A DNA stretch of 64,000 nucleotides. Origin: Ancylostoma caninum. Taxonomy: Eukaryota > Nematoda > Chromadorea > Rhabditida > Ancylostomatidae. A program made the translations under genes and the position numbers. The notes beneath the pieces were generated by a model. It ran no database searches and was not told the DNA's origin. It worked only from the letters and a program-made list of their open reading frames with translations. Positions 48,464 through 57,796 of the stretch are shown in pieces; position 1 is the stretch's first letter, and every line of letters begins with the position of its first letter. Where the stretch lies: assembly GCA_037903475.1 (NCBI GenBank), contig JBAJFG010000614.1, positions 722,728 to 786,727 on the forward strand, written 5' to 3'.

Positions 48464-49437
48464 AATCAGGGAGTAGGAGGACCGTATATCTTAGCCTTAC
48501 CAACAGGAAAGTCAGGGTCACAGAAGGCAAAAGTGGATTTTGTGGCCAGATGTGGGGCCCACTTTTGATATAAGGTGAACCTCTTTCTGCAGCCGTGTCT
48601 GCTGGTCCGTGGAAGGAGTACATAGTGTAAGATGGCTTCCTGATGAAAACAGGCGTGTCGGCAATTTTGTCACGAAAATCAGAGAAGAGGCCTTCCTGAA
48701 GTGAATTCATCCCAGACCATAGGAGACTAAAGAAAAAGAGCTCATTTGCTTATCACTTATTCCTCCACTGTATTATGATACACTGACAGTGGTCGCGTTG
48801 GCTCCCACAAAATTCGTGCAGTCATTACAGTGTAAACTTTTCCGTCTGTAAAAGCAAGGTTGAGGAGACGGCCACGAAGATTTCTTTTGGAAACTTCTTC
48901 GCCTAATCAAAAAGTTCCCCGTTCACCCAATCCGACAGTGTGGTGTTTCAAACGTTCATAACTGCTCAGCCCTAGCCCAAGTTTCGCAATCTTCTGAACA
49001 ATGTCTGTGGCGATATTTGAGTTGGAAGCTGCGCGATTCAATGTGGTGGAATTGTCGCTGGCGGTACTCTTCTTGATGATGCCACGTCAACGTAAAGTGC
49101 GAACGGATCGAAGTCTTCTTGGTTTCTGGAATGGAGCAGTATTGCCTCTCTCCCTTTGCTGCTTCACAATATTGCCTTTTATTGGTACGGAGAAATCACG
49201 GCGTTCAGAAAATTCAGTAACATGGAGTGTGCAACCACTAAGTTTCACTGATGGCAGTAGATGACGAAATCTTTTTATAACTTCTGGATCAGTCCAAGCA
49301 GAGGGACCAAAAATCTCACGCTATTCATGGAAGACACTCGTCATCGTGTCATCACTAGAATTAGGTGATAGCTGTTTTCCTATTTCCTTTTTAATCTTCA
49401 AAAAACGCGATACATACTTAGCAGCCACTCTGTATAT
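48464..49437 (-). pseudogene. Unrecognised coding repeat, copy 2, uninterrupted
   Basis: Contiguous version of the split copy at 45138-47710. Minus-strand reading from 49437: KYVSRFLKIKKEIGKQLSP, a stop, FGPSAWTDPEVIKRFRHLLP, LSGCTLHVTEFSERRDFSVP, a basic tail, a stop, then IAKLGLGLSSYERLKHHTVG, a stop, and NLRGRLLNLAFTDGKVYTVM. Three or more in-frame stops make it a pseudogene. 48464-48896 is identical to 45138-45570; identity then falls abruptly. The site homologous to the hAT insertion in copy 1 is empty here. Family unknown. Confidence 0.6.
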
Positions 49438-50086
49438 TGATATATATTCATGTATAATGAATTAAATTTCAGAGAATCATGCTCATCTATTTCGTCATAA
49501 CGCATGTGTATCATCTTTACACCTATCTTTTTCCTCTTGTTTCTCTCTCTCTCTTGCTCTTTCTTTCTTGCTTTCTGAGGAATTTCAATCATCAGTTCTG
49601 GTGAGCGCGTCTATTCGCACATGCTGGCTGTTGCGATCGAACAGAAAGCTCATCTATTTTTGAATGCAAGTTGAATGTGCAAATTTGAAAAATTGAAAAC
49701 AAGATTACTGGAAACGTTCATGCATCCACCCAAAGGTAGTCCACTCGTTATCCGCATCTCGGTGACAGGTCTCTTGGTGAAATATATTGATCTGTTTTGG
49801 AATTGGTCACAGTGGCATTAGTAATACTGATTCCATTCCAAGTAATAAACAGGGCAACAATTGCGTAAAATATAGCACAGCGTTAAAAGTCATATTCCTT
49901 GTAACTGCTAAGGCTTCAACTTAAGAAGCCATCGGCCCGCCGAGAGGTGGGGATTGAAATTTAAGATGTGATTGCACCTGTGCAGATGTCAAATAATTCA
50001 TCTCTTTCCGAGAAAAATAATCAGGTTATCTCTTTTCAACAAAAAGGTCAAAGTTCGTGAAGAAGCTCGCATTGACCCTGTTGAAA
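49438..50086. other. Spacer and 3' flank of CAP gene 2
   Basis: About 49600-50086 is the inverted counterpart of 39464-39910, with shared blocks in reverse complement including the TTACTTGGAATGG region and the GAGCTTTCTG/CAGCCAGCATG blocks. 49438-49600 includes a CT-rich run near 49540-49575. No gene. Confidence 0.6.
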
Positions 50087-51291
50087 TCACCATCGACACA
50101 AAGCCTGTCCATCACACTGACCACGTGGGCAATCAGAGCATACTGCTCCGACACGGTAGACATGCTGATTGACGTTGAGACCTCTGAAATGTCATTCATC
50201 ATCATTACCTAGAAAGTTTCGTTTCCCTCTGTTTCATTCTCACCCAGGGCTGTACATGCAAGAGACCACATAAAATGATCCACAGTGTTTCACGCTGCAT
50301 CCAACTCTCTTATTGTTCCACCAAGCCATCTAAAATGAAATATTTGGGATTGATGTAGAGAAGAATTTGTATCAAAGTTTACCTTAGCCCAACTCAGGAC
50401 ATTCCGTGCCCCACGATTATACTCGCTTTGATAGAACATCATGTTCGACCGCATACCAAATCTTGCCAACTGGCTCCACCATTGTGAAAGCGCCTTAAAA
50501 AGGCACCAGTGCGATATACAGAAGATGTTTGAGGATGTGGCCTTACGTAATGGATGACTGCTTTTGGATTGGCTTGTGCAAGGTTGAGAACGAAAAGGTT
50601 CTGTTTGTGTCCTCCCCTCGCATAAGCAGGCAGCTCAGTTCTTCTGCAGTTCGCTACTGACTGCTGCGCGTAAGACTCCGCATTGCAGTCGTATTTCTGA
50701 ATTATTTTATTTTTTGAATAAATCGAGTTTCGCATAAGAACTGCTGGGTTGGTTCTCACCATACGGTACATGAGAGCAGCTGGTGGAGCAATTCCCCAAC
50801 CTGCACTAACTTCTGTTTGACCTCTTGCTACTCTTCCTCTGAATGAACGTCATTTAGTTTGAATTACTACAAAACACTTCCCTAATCAATACCTGAAATC
50901 GTTGTGCATATCAAGGAAGACGTTCCTCATCCCGTTGTTTAGAGCCGGATTTCCACAGTTTGGTTCTTAAAATACAGCTTAGGAACTGTCTTGTCTGATG
51001 CAGTCTTACGTAAGAAATTGAGTTGCTCACTGGGCCAAGGCGGTCTGGTTGGTGCTGCTGTAGTTGGAGCCGTTGTCGTCGTATTTGTCGCATTAGCCGC
51101 TGGCGTTGCCACACTCCCTGGTTGCGTTGCTGAGGTTGGTGCAGCAGTGCTGTTGTTTGGTCCTTGAGCTTGAGCTTGAGCTGTCCAGAGAAGAGCCAAC
51201 AGTACCTGGAGAATTATCTGTGATTGTTCAAATTCAGATAGTAGTGAGGGATCAGGGAACTCACGGCACAAACAATCGTAGCTGAAGCCAT
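50087..51291 (-). CDS. Secreted CAP/SCP-domain (ASP-like) protein 2, seven exons
   Basis: Exons on the minus strand: 51291-51265, 51205-51031, 50965-50893, 50838-50547, 50493-50383, 50329-50244 and 50183-50087, in frame, 286 residues. Exons 3-7 have the same lengths as in CAP gene 1 and introns 4-6 are 53, 53 and 60 bp in both. An upstream in-frame ATG (51306) lies only 16 bp from the TATA box; the ATG at 51291 has the same 31-bp spacing and the same 27-bp first exon as gene 1, so I chose it. A strong signal peptide (VLLALLWTAQAQA core) is followed by a short Thr/Ala/Asn-rich stalk with N-glycosylation sequons (to residue 67), unlike the Pro/Gly stalk of gene 1. The CAP domain from C71 is nearly identical to gene 1, with ten Cys and the same substituted tetrad (Gln171, Gln197, Ser223). 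Full-length and apparently functional. Confidence 0.92.
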
Positions 51292-51322
51292 GCTTGCCGA
51301 TGTCATTTTGATTTTTCGACAG

Positions 51323-51690
51323 TTTATATACTGTTAGCGCAGTATAAGTGCATTCCTAACATCTCCCTTTTGTGTGAGATATTTCTTTTCTGTAAATGCA
51401 CTTCCCTGTAGCGTTCTATGCATTCTAACGCGCTACGCGGCTTAATAACACGGCCCTTCAAGCAGACAACCATAACCGTCGTTCTGGCCCACTCATTCAT
51501 ATCCACAGTGTGTAACAGGACTATTGTGCGCATGCCCTCATACTTCACAAAAACGTGTTGAAAATAAGACAGCTAGTGTCCCACTTCATGACCTTTGAGA
51601 ATGACAGAAGTACATTTGTCGTGAACAATTACCTCACTGCTGTGTGCCATATTACATTGCGAAATCCATCGCAGATGTGCTGCTGAAATG
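51323..51690 (-). promoter_or_regulatory. TATA box and conserved upstream region of CAP gene 2
   Basis: TATAAA on the minus strand at 51328-51323 in the context CGCTAACAGTATATAAACTG, matching gene 1. Similarity to the gene 1 upstream region continues to about 51690 and then stops. Confidence 0.65.
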
Positions 51691-52440
51691 TCGCTCTTAA
51701 ATGTGCAGCAAATAGAACGTTATTGCTGCATCACTGGGCAGAGCTTTTGCAAAATCCTTATTGAAATTTCGAGGCTGCTAAATAGCGCCACAGAAGTATA
51801 TTCAAAGGTGGGAACACAGCTAGAAAATGAGGCAAAACGACGATTGCCGACATTCACATTCCTTCATCTTAACAACATTTGTTAGATATGTTTGAGACAC
51901 TACACCAAAATATCGTTTCTGTGTTACTTATGAGAATCAAGCTCAAAGGCAGAGCCCAGGGCTAAATGTTCAATATCAGTACCAAAAGCCGATGCGTTGC
52001 CCAGCCCGGCCATTCAAAAAATTTTGTAAAAAAAGTGTTAAGTCCTGTCTAAGATTCGCCAAAGATTCACCAGACATGATTCACTGTCTAACAGTTTGCC
52101 CACCTCCTCCCCCCCCCCCCCTTTGCTGGGGATGACACTCTCACGAAAACCTGCTAACTTGTGTTAATATATCCTTGAATTCGACATGTTTTGAAATCGA
52201 TCTTGTCTCGGGATTACGATTGCAGTTTTGGAACAAGCTGACTACTTGTTTGAATACCCAGGAAATCAGGCAACAATGGTGTGATAATCTTGTGTATATT
52301 CATCAGAACGTTCACTGATTCAGAACCACACAAGGAACCATAGCATAATTTAGCCGCGCAAAGGAAGTGTATAACTGGAAACTTTTCTTTCAGGTTTTTC
52401 CTTCGAAATACGGGAAATCTAAGAGCCTCTTCGCATTCTC
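51691..52440. other. Gene-free spacer
   Basis: No gene is supported. A poly-C run lies near 52108-52119. Confidence 0.5.
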
Positions 52441-52710
52441 TTCACTCTACAGTGGAGGACTCTTTTATGTCGTGACTTGCGTTGCCTGCCCCGCTGACCG
52501 GCGGCACTGTTAGCACGCTCTGCCTGATCCCGGCTGATCGCCTCTTACGGCTGTTTTTGCTACCTAAGTTCGCTGAGAACCTTGTGGCAAGGTCCCTTTG
52601 GCTACTTTACAAAGGGTTGCTACCGGAACAGGTACGCTGGTTTGATTCATCGGTAACTTCATAATAATTCTGGTGACCCTGCATTCTATCGATCTATCGA
52701 GCGGGTGATC

Positions 52711-53550
52711 ATGGTCAAAGAGATCGTTTCTGCTGCTCCCTTTCTTCAGAAATCGGCTAAGCGGCAGAGGGGGACGGATCAGGATTTGCTTCTTCATGGC
52801 AATGACGACCTGAATGAAGCCGTAACCCTCTTGCTGCAGGATGATACCGTCCCTGCCTACTTGAAGACTATATTGGGCCATGTGCTGGAAGACCGAGATC
52901 GCCGCGCGGCTAAGGAAGTTGAAAATGAGCAGAAGAACCGTGAGTTAGCCATGGAGAATGCTAAACTTCGTGCGGAGATAGACAGCCTCAAATCTGCGTT
53001 GGCTTTAAGTAGGGAGAACACTCCGAGACCTGTTAGAGATAATAATTCGTATTCCTTCGACTTCAATTCATTTGAGGAGAAAGAACGGCTACGTTCACTT
53101 GTTATAATTGGTGTTCCTGAGAGTTCCGATTCTTGTGCATCCAATCGATTGACCTATGATTTGGATTGTGTTAGGCGCTTGTTAGATTTCTTAGCTATTG
53201 AATGCATGCCCGTGACCTGCTATAGAATGGGTCGACCCAATAGCTCTTCTCGTCTTCTGAAAGTAGTCCTTCCCTCCACATTTTTTAGAAATTTGCTGTT
53301 AAGAAGAGCCCCTAATCTTAGAATATTCAAGACCAAAGGAGTGTTTATTCGCCCTTCACTTACGAAGGATGAGCGAGATAAATTAAGATCGCAAAGGTTT
53401 TACAAAAGAAACTCGCAGCCTAATCTTCATAATCATCAAGATGTTTCCACCTCTTCACAGAATTGTCCTTCATCTGTAGCACAAAATGTTCAATCAGCGG
53501 TTCTTACCACTCCTTTGAGTACCCGTCATACCAACCAGGGAAACAACTGA
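52711..53550 (+). CDS. CR1 ORF1 protein (coiled coil plus RRM-like)
   Basis: Open frame of 279 codons starting MVKEIVSAAPFLQKSAKRQR. It has a heptad-rich coiled-coil segment around residues 60-105 (EVENEQKNRELAMENAKLRA, then EIDSLKSALAL), then an RRM-like region (LRSLVIIGVPESSD to GVFIRPSLTKDERDKLR) like that of L1/CR1-type ORF1 RNA-binding proteins, and a Ser/Gln/Asn-rich tail. ORF1 proteins bind LINE RNA as multimers in the RNP. The frame is intact. ORF2 starts in a different frame around the end of ORF1. Functional status is doubtful because ORF2 is broken. Confidence 0.8.
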   Translation: MVKEIVSAAPFLQKSAKRQRGTDQDLLLHGNDDLNEAVTLLLQDDTVPAYLKTILGHVLEDRDRRAAKEVENEQKNRELAMENAKLRAEIDSLKSALALSRENTPRPVRDNNSYSFDFNSFEEKERLRSLVIIGVPESSDSCASNRLTYDLDCVRRLLDFLAIECMPVTCYRMGRPNSSSRLLKVVLPSTFFRNLLLRRAPNLRIFKTKGVFIRPSLTKDERDKLRSQRFYKRNSQPNLHNHQDVSTSSQNCPSSVAQNVQSAVLTTPLSTRHTNQGNN

Positions 53551-53559
53551 GGGATCCCA

Positions 53560-54544
53560 GGTATTCTGTCAACAGCTTTGAATGTCTCTCCGTGAATGTT
53601 AGATCCTTAGTCAAGATTGCTCACTCATTCGTTTATGCTTTAACTCGCTCGCGTTACGATGTGGATGCAACCTACGAAACCTGGCTGAAGTCAACCGTCT
53701 TGATCGAAGCTCTTTTGGGTCTTGTGTGCTCTGAATATACAGTCATTCGATGTGATAGAAAACGGAAAAAAGGAGGAGGAGTGGCGCTTTTACTCAGGTT
53801 GGGGATAACATATAAGATGGTTTTTGCTGAGTCAGTTCCTAACTCGTACGAAATTTTATGTTGCGATCTCATGCTATCTTCTAAGGACCTACGCTTTATT
53901 ATGGTTTATAGAACCCCCAACTGTCCCAATTCGGGCACTGACCAACTCCTGAAGGCGTTGAGTGATCTGACCTGTTGCGGCCTTCCGACCGTTATAACAG
54001 ATGATATGAATTTGCCTGACATTACTTGGGGAGACCACCCCTCGGCTACATCGTCAACTTCTAAAAACTTCATTGAAATGTGTCAAAATCATGATTTCGT
54101 TCAGTACGTCCGAAGTGGCACTAGAGGTAGGAACATACTGGATATTGTCCTGTGTAACGAGGTGTGTCTAGTCGGCAATGTAGCTGTTGGTCCACCCATA
54201 GGAACCAGTGATCACTACTCTATTGAATTCAGGATTCTGATAGAATGTGGTAGGCAGGCAAAAATCTTTATTAGGGATTTCAAGCATGCAGATTTTGGTC
54301 TTATTAGAGGTTACCTTAGAAATATCGTTTGGATTGGTTCTTTTGCTAATACGCCGACAGTAGATGGAGCCTATGAGCTATTCATAACTGTTTTGAAACA
54401 TTGCATTGACCTTTTTGTTCCATTAGTTAAGCGACTCTGTAGGAGAAAGTACATGCCAGACTATTTGGTTTCTCTTTCTGACAAGCGAGCCAAAGCCTTT
54501 TTTGATGCTACAACGGCTTCTACTAACGATAAATGGGACAAGTA
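53560..54544 (+). pseudogene. CR1 ORF2, endonuclease part
   Basis: Apurinic endonuclease motifs in order: SVNVRSLV, ETWL, RCDRKRKKGGGVALL, DDMNLPDITW (canonical GDFN altered to DDMN) and SDHYSIEF. The following linker reads into RAKAFFDATT and NDKWDK, then hits the TIR element at 54545, after which the frame runs into non-LINE sequence. The domain is a DNA-nicking endonuclease used in target-primed reverse transcription. The altered GDFN residue and the insertion argue against activity. Confidence 0.8.
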
Positions 54545-56007
54545 CAGGGGGGGCCATAAGTTATTGTACAACGTTTGCTCATTTATTTCTCCACCAGCAA
54601 CACATGGATTATCCTGCTCTTTTCGCTGCCGAATAGAGCAGGATCAAAGTATCTTACAGTTAAAACCCGGTTTCCCGGGAGAGTTTTGCTTTGGAGCAGT
54701 TGGACTTAGAACAGGTTTTTGAAAAAAGCGGGTTGATGTGGAAATTTTTTACGAAAAATCCACCAAATCTCTAACCCAGACAAACTTTCGGAACTTCCGC
54801 GGAGCTTGCCGATTTTCGGAACTTCCGCGGAGCCTGATTTACTACTGGAGCTCGATTTTCGGAACCTCCGCGGAAATATGACGTCACTCGTCGATTTTTT
54901 CGGAAGTTCCGCGCAGGTTCCGCGCAAGTTCCGAATGGAGACGCAGAGAAAAAAGTAGCTTCGGAACTTTCGCGGAGCTTGACACTTTTCGGAACTTCCG
55001 CGGAGCTTCGAGAGAGATGGAATGATCCAAGAAACTAACAAATCAAATGGCACGTTTTCGCCCAATTTTTATAGTGATATGTTCTTGATTAACTTCGGCT
55101 AGCCAAATAAGAAACCGTGTAGAATACGAAAATTTTTACGTTATTTTTTCCTCGAAATTCACTTCGGTATGCCCCAATATAGACATCCGTAATGTCGAAT
55201 TTCGGGTAAAGCTCGTGTCAGATAAATGTACGCCTGGGATTATTCCCATAAATACGAAAATTTGACAGATTTCTACCAAAGAGGAATTTTTCCATGTTAT
55301 CATTGATTTTGAAACCTGACGCAGATACGTAGCACAGTCAGAGGGCAGACCTGCTTGAAGCTCATCTTCAGAAAACATAGCTACTACATGCGCAATTAGT
55401 GCTACGTGGTGGAACGATCTGTGCTGGGATTCATGATCCCACGAATTTTGGCATCGGGACGCGTGGAGGTGTTCATCACTCCATGTTGGCCCATTTTACC
55501 TTATTACTCGAATTATGATTGCCTCTATAATGCACGGATTACGTCACTGCTGTTCGATTTCGGAACTTCCGCGGAGCTAGTTCGGAACTTCCGCGGAGCC
55601 AGTTCGGAACTTTCGCGGAGCTTATTCGGAACTTCCGTCGGGTCACCCGCGCAAGTTCCGAACAAGCTCCGCGGAAGTTCCGAAAGTTTGTCTGGGAAAG
55701 TGGGGTGTACTGCTTAGATGCATCTTAAAGAGCAAAGAATGCTCTTTCTAAAAATATCAAACTGTTTTTGTGGCTGTTTTGCTCGGAAATTGCGGGCAGA
55801 GTTAGTGCATTTTGCGGCACCGAAAGTCTGCAATGAATGTTTCCGATAAACTTTTTTCGTTATCTTGGAAGTATCCAGGAGGTTTTTGTGATCAAAAGAT
55901 AGAGCAAATCCAGCTCTATTAAACAGTGCCTAGTGCGGCAAAAAATATTTTACTACTGCGGAGAAATGGGCCAGCAAACGTTGTACAATAACTTATGGCC
56001 CCCCCTG
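54545..56007. mobile_element. Tc1/mariner-type non-autonomous TIR element, 1463 bp
   Basis: Perfect 35-bp terminal inverted repeats (54545-54579 and 55973-56007, starting CAGGGGGGGCCATAAGTTAT) are flanked by TA on both sides (54543-54544, 56008-56009). It sits in CR1 ORF2; deleting it with one TA rejoins the ORF2 frame, proving it is an insertion. No transposase was recognised. It contains the 922-bp element at 54775-55696. Confidence 0.9.
54775..55696. mobile_element. 922-bp TIR element with GGAACTTCCGCGGAGC subterminal repeats
   Basis: Perfect 34-bp terminal inverted repeats at 54775-54808 and 55663-55696 (starting CCCAGACAAACTTTCGGAAC). TTCGGAACTTCCGCGG-type words occur about a dozen times in both orientations, clustered at 54785-55005 and 55559-55680, with an ATGACGTCA palindrome near 54877. 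No clear target duplication was identified. A diverged copy is at 37244-37660. Superfamily unassigned; a short minus frame (55136-55378) shares a SDTSFT-NSTLR word with the 37-kb copy, but no transposase is recognised. Confidence 0.8.
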
Positions 56008-56009
56008 TA

Positions 56010-57072
56010 TAAACATATCACAAGAATCTTCCTGGCAAAACTAAGCAAATATAACAGTCAGGTTGAAAAGAAAACAGTGGAACAGGGTAGCAAGTCGAAA
56101 CTTTATACTTATATAAGAAATAAAATCAATACTAGGTCTGGGATTCCCACATTACGGATACCTGGGACACATGAATCAGCTATTTCTAATGAACAGAAGG
56201 TTGCAATTTTTGCTGATGTGTTTGAAAGTGTATACCAGGAAGATAATGAGTCTCATGAGCTACCTGCTGTTTATTCGAAAACTAAGGAACCTATGACAGC
56301 CTCTGTTTATTTCGACAAGCAATTGATCTATTCTCTTTTGATTCGTGGAATACTCTCTCACTCAGTTTCACCAGATGGTATACCCCACAAGTTCATCAGA
56401 GAGGTTGCGGCTGAAATCAGTCTGCCCCTGGAATTTCTATTCAATATGAGCTTCTCTAGAGCTGAGGTTCCTAGCAGGTGGAAGCATTCGTTTGTCACTC
56501 CTATATTAAAGAAAGCACCTAGTGACGTACCGACTAATTATAGACCTGTCAGCATCACCTCTGTGTTTGCTAGGATTTTTGAGAAGATTATCAAAAAAGA
56601 AGTAGTCCGGTATATGGATGCTCAGGAGTTGAACTCCATGGATCAGCATGGCTTCAGGAGTGGTAGGTCAACCGAAACACATATGTTGGAGGTTTTGAAT
56701 GACTGGACTAACTCTCTTGATGATAATATTCCGGTGGACATTATCTATTTGGATTTTGAAAAAGCTTTTGACAAAGTGTCACATAAAAAGTTGTTGCACC
56801 TTTTAAGTGAACTAGGATTCCACAGGGATATTATTAAATGGTTGCGTGAGTTCCTTGTTGGCAGAACCTTCCAAGTCAGGATCGGCAACTGTTTTTCTTC
56901 GGTACGTAGTGTGAATAGTGGAGTCCCACAGGGTGGGGTGTTATCTCCAATTCTGTTTAACTTATATACGCTAGATCTTCCGCAGGTGATCCAGAGAACA
57001 GGCGCAAAATGTAAGATTTTTGCTGATGATCGCAAAATTTATCGAGAAGTTAGAGCTGCTACTGACCTCAAT
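56010..57072 (+). pseudogene. CR1 ORF2, reverse-transcriptase part, 3' truncated
   Basis: Continuous frame with RT motifs in order: SVSPDGIPHKFIR, SFVTPILKK, NYRPVSITSVFARIFEKII, QHGFRSGRSTETHMLE, YLDFEKAFDKVSH, SGVPQGGVLSPILFN and the catalytic KIFADDRKIYR. The frame ends within a TTTA repeat at 57073 that belongs to CR1 copy 2, so the thumb and C-terminal region are missing. Confidence 0.9.
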
Positions 57073-57094
57073 ATTTATTTATTTATTTATTTAT
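57073..57094 (-). repeat. (TAAA)n tail of CR1 copy 2
   Basis: TTTA repeated five times on the plus strand, directly following GTATAACA on the minus strand. Short 3' microsatellite tails are typical of CR1-type LINEs. Confidence 0.7.
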
Positions 57095-57796
57095 GTTATA
57101 CATCATGACAAGTCACAATGCAGCCCTTCGCAAGGAAGGTAAATTAAGGAAGTACCATAGAAAGGTCATGGAAGGCTCAAAAAGGTGATAAAATTACAGA
57201 TTTAAACTGCAGCTTACGTGAGACTCTTAACCATATGTATCGACCCATTGCTGCTCCCACTAACAGAGCGGATTACGCAATGCCCGGAAGTCTCTTAAAC
57301 CTGACCAACTTCAGGGAAGTGGGTTCAAGTGAGACACGATCGTGGGCTCCGACTCTGTAGGTTCCTCACAGCCCACCCTCGAAGCACATCTTTCTTGTCC
57401 CACGCACCGCTTCATAAAAACAGGATAGAGTAATCAAGATCAGAACGTCAGAGCCTCCGAAAATCTCTCTATGGATCAATTACAAATCACTAATCATGTA
57501 CACAGACATGTGTTTGTTACATCTCGTTCGAATTCGCTGTGTAGAGAAGCAGTTGCACGAAACATTCTTGAATGCTGACATGACATAATTGTGATACTAC
57601 AAAGAAGAATAAGTCGAAATGTCACGTGATAATCATTCTGAAATGTGAAGAATCAAATTATGCACTTCATGAAAACACTCATCATTCTTGTCCCTGCTGA
57701 TTTTCAATCAAATGCCTCATTGAAAGGTTGGAAAGAATAGAAGAGATGGTCTGTTTCTCTTTGAAGAACTTGTTCGGTAGATGTGGGACAATTTTA

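Larger units (their letters stand above)
52440..57072 (+). mobile_element. CR1-type LINE copy 1, nested insertion, 3' truncated
   Basis: Includes a GC-rich leader (about 52440-52710), ORF1 (52711-53550), the endonuclease part of ORF2 (about 53560-54544) and its reverse-transcriptase part (56010-57072). The ORF2 halves are separated by a TIR element at 54545-56007. The copy ends right after the RT active-site region, where the 3' tail of CR1 copy 2 starts on the other strand. The 5' boundary is an estimate. Confidence 0.85.
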
